64,000 bases of DNA from Tricholomella constricta (taxonomy: Eukaryota; Basidiomycota; Agaricomycetes; Agaricales; Lyophyllaceae): positions 62,001 through 126,000 of the forward strand of contig JAACJP010000038.1 of NCBI GenBank assembly GCA_013368375.1, written 5' to 3'. Each line of letters begins with the position of its first letter. Position 1 is the stretch's first letter. The position numbers and the translations under genes are program-made. Under the pieces are notes generated by a model that did not search any database, had not been told where the DNA came from, and worked only from the letters and a program-made list of their open reading frames with translations. Positions 10,440 through 20,274 of this stretch are shown here, one piece after another.

Positions 10440-11657
10440 ATGTCCGAATTCGGTGAATTTGACACGCCGTCGCCCCCCCCTGCGCTTACGCCAGAAGAGC
10501 GACTGGCTAGCCTTGAAACCACGATATCGGCTCTCTCCCACACCCAAACCTCCAACTCGGCCACCCTGGACCGCATCTCCTCTCTTTTAGATACCCTCGT
10601 TTTGGGGAACCCCTCCGCTGCCTCCCCAGCAGCATCTACGACCCCCGCGACGCCGGCGCAACCCTCGCCGACGTCTCCCCCTCCGCGATCAGGATCGCAC
10701 ATTCGGCCGTCGCCTCCTCCCACCTACGATGGCGCACGATCGGGCGGACGTGCCTTCTGGAATGCGTGTCAGCTCTACTTCTCGCTGACCACCGGGCAGT
10801 TCACCGACGACCACGCCCGAATTAGCTGGGTGTTGTCGTTCATGCAACACGGTCACGCTGCCGACTTCGTCGGTCGCGTCTTTCAGTGCGGGTCGGTGAA
10901 GCGCGCGTTCCCGACCTGGGACGACTTCGTATCGAACTTCGAGAAGGAGTTCTTCCTGTTTGACGAGGTCGCCGACGCCGCGCTCATCCTCGAGTCGACG
11001 GCGTATTTCCAGAACGGGCGCACCATCGACGAGTACATAGACTCGTTCAAGGCCCTGTGGGTCAAGGCCGACTACCCGGATGGTCGCCACCTGGTCCTCA
11101 AGTTCCGTCGGGGCATGGACCCGAAGCTTTCAAAGCGACTCGGAAGCATCACCACGGGTCGGCCCAACGACTCCAAGATCGAGGACTGGCTAGCGATCGC
11201 CCGCTCCCAGGACTTCATCATGAGGACCGAGGAGGACTTCCACCGTCGGACACCTCCGACCATCCCATCGGCTAGTCGCCCGACCGCCCTCGTCCCTGTG
11301 CACCCAGTCGCGCCAGTTCTCCACTGGCGACCTTCTGCGCAACCAGTCGCTCCTGCTCGTGTGTCGGCCCCGACGCATGTCGCGCACGCCCCCCGAGCGC
11401 CGGCTCTTTCTCCCGATGTCCCTATGGACATTGATCGATTCACCGGTCGCCCTGTTCGCGACGACAAGTGCCGTCGGTGCAAACAACCGGGGCACTTCTG
11501 GCGTGACTGTCCATTGCGCTTCGACGTGCGCCACATCATGCCGGAGGAACTGGATGAGCTGATCATGCAGCTACTGGCGCGCAAGGATGCGATCCCGGCT
11601 GACCCGACTCCCGAGTCGGCCGACCCGACCGCCTTGGCCACGGAAGAGGATTTTTAG
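10440..11657 (+). CDS. gag: Gag (405 aa), chromovirus 1
   Basis: I chose ATG 10440 (MSEFGEFDTP) because chromovirus 2 has the same MSEFG start; the frame is open further upstream. A short coiled-coil-like N-terminus (SLETTISALSHTQTSN) is followed by a retrotrans_gag domain (about 90-270) and a CCHC zinc knuckle, CRRCKQPGHFWRDC, near 342-355. Gag assembles the cytoplasmic virus-like particle and binds RNA. The stop TAG (11655-11657) lies directly in a five-T run, the likely -1 shift site into pol. Confidence 0.95.
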   Translation: MSEFGEFDTPSPPPALTPEERLASLETTISALSHTQTSNSATLDRISSLLDTLVLGNPSAASPAASTTPATPAQPSPTSPPPRSGSHIRPSPPPTYDGARSGGRAFWNACQLYFSLTTGQFTDDHARISWVLSFMQHGHAADFVGRVFQCGSVKRAFPTWDDFVSNFEKEFFLFDEVADAALILESTAYFQNGRTIDEYIDSFKALWVKADYPDGRHLVLKFRRGMDPKLSKRLGSITTGRPNDSKIEDWLAIARSQDFIMRTEEDFHRRTPPTIPSASRPTALVPVHPVAPVLHWRPSAQPVAPARVSAPTHVAHAPRAPALSPDVPMDIDRFTGRPVRDDKCRRCKQPGHFWRDCPLRFDVRHIMPEELDELIMQLLARKDAIPADPTPESADPTALATEEDF

Positions 11658-11668
11658 TCGCACAACGG

Positions 11669-14600
11669 GTGAAAAGTACGCCCCCGTTGTCTAGTCGTAA
11701 TCGGTTCGCCCCCCTCTCTGTAGAGTACCCCAACATACTTAATATTGCTGCTACTTCTACGGGTGAACCAATCGACGAAGACGTACAATCCCCCCCTGAC
11801 CAATCGCCATCTCCGTCGGTCGCTCCGACCAAGCCAACCGCACCGTCGCGTCGCGGACTACCACGCTGGGAAAAACGACTACCCCGCCGCTTCGTGATCG
11901 CCGCCTCCCCCGACTCCTTATCCCTGTCGCTCAAGGTCGAGCTTGAGACCACCGACACCCAGGAGACGCACTCGCTCTCTGCCCTTGTTGACAGCGGAGC
12001 CACAGGATGCTTCATTAACACCGCCTTTGTGGAGAAGCACAAGTTGAAGACCCGACAGCTGAACCGCCCGTCACTAGCCTATAACGTCGATGGGACCCCT
12101 AATCAGGCGGGCGCCATCGAATATGTTGTAGACGCGGTTCTACGCTACGACGGTCACTCCGAACGGGTGCTGTTCGCGGTCGCAGGCATCGGGAAGCAGG
12201 ATCTCATCCTCGGATTCACCTGGCTCCGAGACCACAACCCCGACATCGATTGGGCAACGAAAAAGGTGAAAATGAGTCGGGCGCCGTCGCATTGCGACAC
12301 CTGCAAGGTTGAGGCCAAGGAAGAGCGGCGCTCGCGCACCAAACTGCGAGCTGCCATTCGGGCCTGTCGGGCGGAAGGAATTCCGACCACAGAGCCGGAT
12401 CTGCGTGCCCCGACCAGCCCCTACGTCGAGGACGACTCTGACACGGACGAATTCCTCCCCTACACCCCAGTCATGGAGGAACCCGATCCAGAGCCGGACG
12501 ACTTCCTTACGGAGACCTTCCTGAACGGCGACCGCATCTTTGCGACTGCGATCCACCCTCCTCCGACTGTGGCGCACATCCGTGCCAGTCAAACGACATC
12601 GCAGCGACTCGCGGAAGCGCATGCCGCGAACTCTGTGCCCAAGTCGTTCCGCGACGCCGTCCCGACCCACCTCCACGACTTTGGGGACGTTTTCTCCAAG
12701 GTCGCGTTCGACGAACTCCCCGATCGCAAACAGTGGGATCACGCGATTGAGTTGGAGCCGGGCGCTTCGCCGTCCGGCACCAAAGTCTACCCACTGTCGC
12801 CGGCGGAGCAAGTCGAGCTCGATGCGTTCCTCAAGGAGAACCTCGAGTCGGGTCGGATCCGTCCGTCGAAGTCGCCCATGGCTTCGCCAGTGTTCTTCAT
12901 CAAGAAGAAGGATGGTGCGCTCCGGCTGGTGCAGGACTATCGGACGCTCAACGCGCTTACGGTGAAGAACCGGTACCCACTGCCACTCATTAGCGAACTG
13001 GTGAACAACCTCCGCGGCGCACGGTACTTCACCAAGCTGGACGTCCGATGGGGGTACAACAACGTTCGGATCAAGGAAGGCGACGAGTGGAAGGCAGCGT
13101 TTCGGACGAACCGCGGTCTCTTTGAGCCGCTCGTCATGTTCTTCGGCCTCACGAACAGCCCCGCCACATTCCAGACCATGATGAATGACATCTTCCGCGA
13201 TCTGATCGCCGAGGGTGTTGTTTGCGTGTACCTCGACGATATCTTGATTTACACCAAGACTCTCGAGGAACACCGTCGGGTCGCGCGACTCGTACTGGAC
13301 CGACTCCGCGAACATAAGTTGTTCTTAAAACCCGAGAAATGCGAGTTCGAACAGACCAAGGTCGAGTATCTCGGGCTGATCATCTCGCACGGGCAAGCGG
13401 AAATGGATCCGGTCAAGGTCGCTGGGGTGTCGGAGTGGCCGGCGCCGAGGAACAAGAAGGAGGTGCAAGCGTTCTTGGGCTTCACCAATTTCTACCGACG
13501 GTTCATCCAGGACTTCTCGCACCACGCCCGACCCCTGTTCGATCTGACGGGCAAGGACGTCGCCTGGCGCTGGGAAGCGTCGGAACAGTCGGCCTTTGAC
13601 CTCCTGAAGTCTGCGATCACGTCACGACCAGTGCTCGCATTCCCCGACGACGACCGACCGTACCGCATCGAAGCTGATTCGTCCGACTTCGCGACGGGCG
13701 CGGTCCTGTCGCAAGAGTCGCCGTCCGATGGCAAGTGGCACCCGGTCGCGTTCTACTCGAAGAGCTTGAACACAGTCGAGCGGAACTACGAGATCCACGA
13801 CAAGGAGATGCTGGCGATCATCCGGTCTCTGGAGGAGTGGCGACATTTTGTGGAAGGCGCAAAGCACAAGGTAGAGATCTTGACCGACCACAAAAACCTT
13901 GAGTACTTCCTCACCGCGAAGAAACTCAATCGGCGGCAAGCCCGCTGGTCGCTCTACCTCGCCAACTTCGACTTCACCCTCCACCACCGTCCGGGACGCA
14001 GCATGGGCAAACCCGATGCCCTGTCGCGTCGCGCTGATCACGGCGACGGGAGTGGCGACAATGCCGACATTGTGCTCCTCAAACCCGAGTTCTTCGCGAT
14101 TCGCGCGACCGAGGGTCTGGTACTGGTCGGAGAAGAAGACGATGTGCTGAAGGCGATTCGCAAGGGCAACCGCGACGGCGCACAGGAGGACGCGGTCGCG
14201 AAAGCGGCGCAACTGGTCAAGGCATCCAAGACTGCCGGTCGATCCCTACGCTTCGGCGAGTGGGGGGAGGAAGGCGGTCTGCTCACGTTCCGTGGACGGA
14301 TCTATGTCCCGAACGTTCCTGACCTTTGCCGACGCATTGTGGAACAACACCACGACTCTAAGATCGCCGGTCACCCGGGTCGCTGGAAGACGTTAGAGCT
14401 GGTGTCGCGCAACTACTGGTGGCCTCAGATGTCGCGCTTTGTCGGTTCCTACACCAGCACCTGCGACATGTGCTTGCGCACGAAACCCCGCCGCCAACTC
14501 CCCGTCGGACAGCTGCAGCCGCTCCCAATCCCCGAAGGTCGCTGGAACGTTGTATCGGTGGACTTCATCACCGAGCTCCCCGAGTCCAACGGCCACGACG

Positions 14601-15694
14601 CGATCATGAACGTCGTGGATTCGGTCGGAAAGCGAGCGCACTTCATCGCATCGCACACGACCTGTTCGGCCTTGGGAGCTGCCAACCTCTACCGTCGTCA
14701 CGTCTGGAAGCTGCACGGTCTCCCCGACGCATTCGTCTCCGATCGAGGTCCACAGTTCGTCGCCGAGTTCACGCGCGAGCTGTACCGACTCCTGGGTATC
14801 AAGCTGTCGGCTTCGACGGCGTACCACCCGCAGACCGACGGGCAGACTGAGCGCGTCAACCAGGAGCTGGAACAATTCCTGCGGGTCTTCTGCAACGAGC
14901 GCCAGAACGACTGGGAGGACCTGTTGCCCGACGCCGAATTCAGTTACAACAACCATGTACACTCGGCGACGCAGCAGACCCCCTTCCTGCTCGACACGGG
15001 TCGGCATCCGCGCATGGGCTTTGAGCCGCGTCAGGGCGCTTCCAAGAACGAGTCGGCCGAAGAGTTCGTGGAGCGCATGAAGGAAGCCCAGGAGGAAGCT
15101 AAGGCGGCGCTTGCAAAGGCAAAGGACGACATGGAGCGGTATTACAACCAGCGACACGCCCCAGCGCCCGACTACCAGCCTGGCGACAAGGTGTACTTGG
15201 ACGCGGCCGACATTTCTACGACCCGACCGTCTAAGAAGTTGTCGCATCGCTACCTCGGCCCTTTCGTCGTGCAAAGGCGAGTCGGCCCGCTCGCATATCG
15301 CCTTCTGTTGCCTCAGTCCATGAAGCGCATCCATCCGGTCTTCCACGTCGTAAAGCTTGTCCCCGCTGTCGCGGACCCCATCGAAGGTCGGCAGTCTGAC
15401 CCACCGCCGCCCCCAGATATCATCAACGACGAGCCCCACTACGAAGTCCACAAAATCCTCGACAGCCGCATCTTTCGCAAGAAACTCCAGTACAAGATCT
15501 TGTGGAAAGGCTACGGCTACGAAGAAGCTTCGTGGGAGCCCCGGGAGAATGTCGTCGCCCCCGACCTGGTGCGCAAATTCCACCGCGACAATCCCGATGC
15601 TGCGCGCCACATCCGCGGCATCTTCACTCTGTCCCCCGCCGTCTTCGCCACCGTCACCCCGCACCGAGCCGTTGCAATTCAAGAGGGGGGGTGA
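11669..15694 (+). CDS. pol: Pol polyprotein with chromodomain, chromovirus 1
   Basis: The frame is open from 11603, overlaps the end of gag, and has no ATG in its first 190 codons, so it is expected as a Gag-Pol fusion by -1 shift. Numbering from 11669: protease ALVDSGATG (Asp108), RT YLDD at 521-524, RNase H (EADSSDF, then ILTDHKNLEYF), integrase HHCC finger (HDSKIAGHPG...CDMC), and integrase D965, D1025, E1061 in the DD35E spacing. The chromodomain at about 1257-1310 (HYEVHKILDSR...WKGYGYEEASWEP) would steer integration to modified histones. No stop or frameshift in 1341 codons. Confidence 0.97.
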   Translation: MKSTPPLSSRNRFAPLSVEYPNILNIAATSTGEPIDEDVQSPPDQSPSPSVAPTKPTAPSRRGLPRWEKRLPRRFVIAASPDSLSLSLKVELETTDTQETHSLSALVDSGATGCFINTAFVEKHKLKTRQLNRPSLAYNVDGTPNQAGAIEYVVDAVLRYDGHSERVLFAVAGIGKQDLILGFTWLRDHNPDIDWATKKVKMSRAPSHCDTCKVEAKEERRSRTKLRAAIRACRAEGIPTTEPDLRAPTSPYVEDDSDTDEFLPYTPVMEEPDPEPDDFLTETFLNGDRIFATAIHPPPTVAHIRASQTTSQRLAEAHAANSVPKSFRDAVPTHLHDFGDVFSKVAFDELPDRKQWDHAIELEPGASPSGTKVYPLSPAEQVELDAFLKENLESGRIRPSKSPMASPVFFIKKKDGALRLVQDYRTLNALTVKNRYPLPLISELVNNLRGARYFTKLDVRWGYNNVRIKEGDEWKAAFRTNRGLFEPLVMFFGLTNSPATFQTMMNDIFRDLIAEGVVCVYLDDILIYTKTLEEHRRVARLVLDRLREHKLFLKPEKCEFEQTKVEYLGLIISHGQAEMDPVKVAGVSEWPAPRNKKEVQAFLGFTNFYRRFIQDFSHHARPLFDLTGKDVAWRWEASEQSAFDLLKSAITSRPVLAFPDDDRPYRIEADSSDFATGAVLSQESPSDGKWHPVAFYSKSLNTVERNYEIHDKEMLAIIRSLEEWRHFVEGAKHKVEILTDHKNLEYFLTAKKLNRRQARWSLYLANFDFTLHHRPGRSMGKPDALSRRADHGDGSGDNADIVLLKPEFFAIRATEGLVLVGEEDDVLKAIRKGNRDGAQEDAVAKAAQLVKASKTAGRSLRFGEWGEEGGLLTFRGRIYVPNVPDLCRRIVEQHHDSKIAGHPGRWKTLELVSRNYWWPQMSRFVGSYTSTCDMCLRTKPRRQLPVGQLQPLPIPEGRWNVVSVDFITELPESNGHDAIMNVVDSVGKRAHFIASHTTCSALGAANLYRRHVWKLHGLPDAFVSDRGPQFVAEFTRELYRLLGIKLSASTAYHPQTDGQTERVNQELEQFLRVFCNERQNDWEDLLPDAEFSYNNHVHSATQQTPFLLDTGRHPRMGFEPRQGASKNESAEEFVERMKEAQEEAKAALAKAKDDMERYYNQRHAPAPDYQPGDKVYLDAADISTTRPSKKLSHRYLGPFVVQRRVGPLAYRLLLPQSMKRIHPVFHVVKLVPAVADPIEGRQSDPPPPPDIINDEPHYEVHKILDSRIFRKKLQYKILWKGYGYEEASWEPRENVVAPDLVRKFHRDNPDAARHIRGIFTLSPAVFATVTPHRAVAIQEGG

Positions 15695-16164
15695 TGTTAG
15701 GGGAACTCCCTTTCGCGCCCTCCGACGCTCACCGATCGTCCCCCCGCTCATGCGATCGCTCCCCCGACCGTTCGCGATCCCGACCCCCGACGCTCCGACC
15801 CAAGCGTCGGTGTATATACTTACACACTTCCTGTCGTTTCCCATCTCTCCCTGCGCGCGCCCGACGCCGATCCCGACCACCCGACATCCTGACGTCGGCT
15901 GTCCCAACTCGTGTCCGTACCCTGAGCCACGAGGATCGGACAGCGTCGGGAACGTGTCCATACACGCGCCGCAGACCATTCCTTGATTATTATGTACAGT
16001 ACTCGTATATAGTCGGCCCACTGGCATTGGGGATCCTTAGTCTATTCTCTTCGGATTCCCCTCTGCCAGGTAAGCCCCTCTTTACATTCCTTACTGTACT
16101 TAATATAACTTCGGATTCCCCTCTGCCAGTACGACTCAGCTCTGCTCGTGAGGTCGCCCTAACA
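15695..16164 (+). repeat. 3' LTR of chromovirus 1
   Basis: 470 bp, one base different from the 5' LTR (CCGACG to CTGACG in the GACATC block near 15890). Preceded by the polypurine tract AAGAGGGGGGG and the pol TGA. Confidence 0.97.
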
Positions 16165-16640
16165 GTGCCCTTTTCCTCCACGTCAAAAACTGCAACGTCC
16201 ACGCTAGGCATTACCCCAGCCTGAAGGGCCCTCCTCTCTCCTATCCCAACATTCGATCGGGCGACGCACGTCCTCCACCCATCCGCATCGCTCTTGTACA
16301 TCTCGATGCACAACACACTGTTCGGGAACAGCAGCGCAATGTGTATCTCCTCTTGCGCAAAATCAAAGAATAGCTGGCAGATCTCGGCGGGCGCGTACAC
16401 CTTGCTGCTGATCTCGCTGGGAAGCGTGCGCGAGGGGAGGTGGACGACGGAACCACGGGACAAGGGGGTTGCAACGTCTGGCTGGAAAAGCGAACGGCGC
16501 AGTAAGCTCCGCACGACCAGAGGCGTCTTATCCTGTCAGACCGAGCCTGATGTCTTCTTTGTCCGCGGCCAGGATTTTGAGGGGGTCAAGGATGACCAGA
16601 GTCGATTCCGACAGCACTTAGGGCGTGTCCGTGATCTACG
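16165..16640 (-). pseudogene. Sacsin/Nov family gene, upstream part, split by chromovirus 1
   Basis: On the minus strand this reads HLPSRTLPSEISSKVYAPA, then FFDFAQEEIHIALLFPNSV and DVAVFDVEEKGT up to the target duplication. The order matches the segment before the WW-ILYAVFPF block of fungal Sacsin/Nov proteins. Further upstream (about 16,520-16,640) the reading frame changes at an intron or frameshift, and I cannot follow the N-terminus with its ATP-binding region. With 9297-9842 it forms one interrupted gene. Confidence 0.6.
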
Positions 16641-17163
16641 AAGGGAGGCGATTGAGCAGACTTTGCATATACACACATGCATACATGCTTGATTCAGGGC
16701 ACGAGAGAAATAAAACGCACATGAAAAGTCGACCGAAAGCCCATTCCATATTGTCCAAATTTTCTGTACACGCCGCAGTCAACACCAAATCGAACCCAAC
16801 AGAGCAAACAAGGGAAGAACAAAACACGCACGAGTTGTCCAGTTTCTTGAACGAATCCCATATAGTGCAGAGCGCGACTTTGTATGGTGCTGCAAGAGAT
16901 AAGCGCACTTATGAGCAGGGAGTGTCTTGCATGGCTTGCGTGCCTACTTTCGGATATCGTGAACAACGGCAGTAATGAAAGCGCCCTCATCAGCCCCACC
17001 AACAACAAGAGAAGGCGTAATGATAATCGATTGAAACATGACAGAATTATTCCGGCGCTGGTAAGCCGGTCAATTGTCGGGGAAGTCACCAAACAAGTGT
17101 AGCGGGTACGACGATAAATCTGAACTTTTCAATTTACTGGTGACTACTAGGCTCGTTTGTAAC
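16641..17163. other. No gene seen
   Basis: AT-rich spacer between the Sacsin-like remnant and the F-box gene. It should contain the F-box promoter, but I see no clear TATA box. Overlapping short ORFs on both strands look like chance. Confidence 0.5.
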
Positions 17164-18269
17164 ATGCCCGACGGTAAGATGTACGATATGTTTTTACACA
17201 AATACTGACACGAAATTTAGTGAGCCTCGACATTTGGCGTGAACACGTTATCCCCCGTGTGGTCTGGCATATGAGCAGGAAGGATATTTTGGAACTGCGA
17301 TGTTTATCAAAACTCTTCAAAGTCCTTTTTGATCCCTTCTTCTACAGACATCTCCGTCTTCACGGCATCGAACATGCAAATGAAGTGCTGGAGACCATCA
17401 GTAACCAAGACATCGCGTGCCTTCTTATCACGTTGGATCTTTGTATCGACCTATCTCCAGACGGCTTACTAGACGACATGATATCACGACGCGAAGTACA
17501 ACTATTCTGGAAGAGACTGCTGAGGTCGTTTCGATACATGACACAGCTGGACTGCTTGATAATCGAATACGCTCACGAAGATCCCCACTGTTTCGATCGT
17601 TGGTGGACAAGGACAGCAGGCGGTGCCCATATTCCTTCCTCAGTCACCCAGATCCATTTAAGAAATTTGGATATGCAGGTACAACTATGACACTCTGTTT
17701 TTACAATTTTAAAAAAATACTAATAACCATGCTTTTAGATGAACACTGGCAGAACTCCTCCTAGCACCGTTGGACCGTGGAACACGCCAAACTGGCCACG
17801 AAACCTGAGCATGTTCGCAAATTCACGATACTTGCGAGTCTCCACCGACGGTTATATGTTCTGGCCACCCACCGATGACGAACACGAAAAACTGTTAGCT
17901 CAATGGACATCATACCTACCCACCAATAGCGCCTTGGTCGAAGTGAGATTCTCATCCGCTGACCGGGATGAAGGTACATTGGCAGTGTCGTACGAAGAAC
18001 AGGTCGGGATTCAGATATCCAGTTTCCGTCCCAACATCGAGTATCGTGTCCAAGGGACCTGGAGGGTGATCGCCAATACATGGACAATTACCAACGGTGC
18101 CGAAGACATGGAGAACGACAGGATGGAGTTTTTTGAACTTGCGCAAAGTGGACAAGTTTGGGTTCACGATGAACAGGAGGGGGATTCAGATGAATCGGAG
18201 AATACAGGAGATTCGAAGGATTCGGAAGTTCGGAGGATTTGGAGGATTCAACGCAGCAATATGGCGTAA
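17164..18269 (+). CDS. F-box-like protein (three exons, 332 aa)
   Basis: Exons 17164-17173, 17221-17678 and 17739-18269. Introns of 47 nt (GTAAGA...TTTAG) and 60 nt (GTACAA...TTTTAG, branch TACTAATAAC) keep the frame. The protein starts MPDVSLDIWREHVIPRVVWH and continues ILELRCLSKLFKVLFDPFFY, an F-box-like helix set typical of the large Agaricomycete families that recruit substrates to SCF ubiquitin ligases. The middle has LRR-like hydrophobic spacing (TQLDCLIIEYA, SSVTQIHLRNLDM). The end is acidic (EQEGDSDESENTGDSKDSE) and then basic. It is the only complete host-like gene in the window. Substrate unknown. Confidence 0.75.
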
Positions 18270-18446
18270 CATGGAAAAATTTACAGTGTGCCAGGACTAT
18301 GCACTATACACTTTTTGTGATGTGTACGGCGAAGTCTCAGATTGTCTGGTTGTCGTCCGTTTACGGACTTAAGTCCACGGACCGGTCATGTGAAAATCAC
18401 GTGGATGGACCGGTCGACTCGCATTAGTGGAAATTTGCGGTGAGGT

Positions 18447-18486
18447 ATAACAGTGCAAGCGCGCTCCGCCGCAGGGCCCGCTACGT
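18447..18486 (+). repeat. 40-bp hairpin repeat, copy 2
   Basis: Same as 7,535-7,573 except T to C in the spacer before the stem (GTGCAAGCG versus GTGTAAGCG). Flanks differ on both sides, and it follows closely on the F-box gene. Confidence 0.6.
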
Positions 18487-18499
18487 TGACCCCAAACCG

Positions 18500-19657
18500 A
18501 GAACAGTTCAGACTCGTGATGACTGATAGTTTCGTCACATCTCGTGCGATGGGTTTCATCCGCCGACCGCTCAGTACACCAAAATCAATTTTATTGCGCA
18601 AGTGTCAAGGGGTCTCTCTGTCCAATACGTGGTATGTATTCACTTTTCGGAGGTGCCGAGCATGATCATGGAGAGTATTAGAGCATGAGCATCATTCACC
18701 AGGCTCTGCCATTTGAATGTCTGAAGAGTGTGTGTACTTGACGTCAACCTTATGGATTGTGTAAACGCAATGGTATTGTGCACCTTGAGCGTTCGAGCCC
18801 ATTGTCCATCTTTACAGTGCATGCTCGCTGTCCAAAAGATCATACTACATTTTTAATGTAAATTGCGGACTAATTAGAAAGACAAACGGCTTGATGAAAT
18901 TGAACTCACCGGGTGTTTCGCACTGCTACACAGCCGTCAATGGGAGAACGAACACCCGCCGTGCATCAGAGTCGCGCCTTGTGCATCATCTAGTGTTCTG
19001 TATGTGGGGTAGAACATCGCCATAAACGCATACATGCTGCTGCAGATACACACATACCTGTGTAAGTAACACAACCTAGCTGCCCATCCTGTGTCACATT
19101 CGTGCCTTTTTCTCCATTTACAGTTCTGTATGTTGGGTAGAGCGTCATCAGAAATGCGTAAACGCGGGCATAGATATGTACATACCTGTGTGTGTATCAC
19201 ACCTTCAATACATCCTCCCTCCTTCTCTCCACCGCACGTATGGCTGTATGACGTTTCGAGCGACTTGGTTTCTCCTAGATGTTCGTTAGTCAACTGTGTA
19301 CCATGTGTCAATGTATTAATCGTGTACCTGCACTCGGTTGAACTCACCTTGAGTGCCCCACATTGTACAGACGTGTCTGTGTGCTTGAAATGCGTCCCCA
19401 TCGCGCCATTTGCTTCGTTTACGAGTTCTGTGGAATATAGCGTAGTGGAAAACACGTCTGCGCAATTGCAGATGCCCACATACCTTCCTGGGTCCAGACC
19501 TTTCCCTATACCGCTCCCTTCAAGCCCCCGCCATGTGTGTGCACCTGTATATCATTTATAGCACTTGTCAGTGTCTAAAATCATATTAATATGGTCATAC
19601 TACCGCACCTTCAGTCCTGGAGGACAACCTATCGCTAGGCGCCCCATAGAATGTGCT
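18500..19657. other. No gene; imperfect repeats of about 110-120 bp
   Basis: Two modules (about 18,980-19,090 and 19,100-19,210) share TTCTGTATGT-GGGTAGA and ATACCTGTGT blocks; a weaker third lies near 19,430-19,490. Open frames on both strands follow this periodicity and have no recognisable product. Confidence 0.45.
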
Positions 19658-20147
19658 TGTTAGGGGAACGCCCGTTCACGCCCTCCGACGCTCACCGACT
19701 GTCCCCCGACACGTGCGATCACTCCCGACCGATCGCGCCCCCGACCCCGACGCTCCGACCCAAGCGTCGGTGTACATACTTATACATCCCTGTCCCTACC
19801 TCCCCTTCCAGCGCGCGCCCGATCCCGACGTCCGACATCCCGACGTCGGTCGCCCGACCTCGTGCCCGCACCCTGAGCCACGAGGATCGGACAGCGTTGG
19901 GAACGTGTACATACACGCGCCGCTGCTCATCCGTTATCATTTACGTACCATACACCCTAGAGAGCCGGCCCTCACGTATCTTACTCGTATATAGTCATCC
20001 TCCTGACATGGGGGAATCCTTTACTCTATTCTCATTGGATTCCCCTCTGCCAGGTAGGTCTACTTACGCTCTCTCTACCGTACATAATATAACATTGGAT
20101 TCCCCTCTGCCAGCACGACTAAGCTCTGCGCTGAGGTCGCCCTAACA
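19658..20147 (+). repeat. 5' LTR of chromovirus 2
   Basis: TATATA at 19988-19993; inferred RNA start TACTCTATTCT at 20022-20032; two 21-bp direct copies ending CTCTGCCAG (20033-20053, 20093-20113), exactly 60 bp apart as in chromovirus 1. The segment between them starts GTAGGT. Confidence 0.97.
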
Positions 20148-20149
20148 GC

Positions 20150-20160
20150 AGAATAGAGTG
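20150..20160 (+). other. Self-priming primer-binding site of chromovirus 2
   Basis: AGAATAGAGTG pairs with 20022-20032 through ten Watson-Crick pairs plus one G-U. The base that differs from chromovirus 1 in the RNA start (AGTCT versus ACTCT) is matched by the compensating base here (AGACT versus AGAGT). Confidence 0.75.
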
Positions 20161-20274
20161 ACTCTAGAAACCCGACGAAGCCGACCGATCCGCTTCCGCG
20201 CCGAAACACGCGTCTGCTACACGCGACCGTCCAACGCGCGCTCACTCCGATCGCCTGCCCAGTCCCGTTTCGAG

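Larger units (their letters stand above)
9843..16164 (+). mobile_element. Chromovirus 1: complete Ty3/gypsy LTR retrotransposon
   Basis: 470-bp LTRs (9843-10312 and 15695-16164) beginning TGTTAGG and ending CCTAACA flank intact gag and pol. Target duplications GTGCC lie at 9838-9842 and 16165-16169. The LTRs differ at one base (C versus T in a CpG), so insertion is recent. Pol has protease, RT, RNase H, integrase and a C-terminal chromodomain. The pol stop codon directly abuts the 3' LTR, with a G-run polypurine tract just upstream. All parts for autonomous mobility appear present. Confidence 0.98.

Noticed and set aside
14393..16027. A 544-codon minus-strand frame, and similar long frames opposite pol and in the LTRs
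   Set aside because: They mirror the GC-rich codon pattern of pol and recur in every chromovirus copy; none has a recognisable product.
18937..19561. Overlapping 180- and 156-codon frames
   Set aside because: They follow an imperfect non-coding repeat on both strands and have no coding signature.
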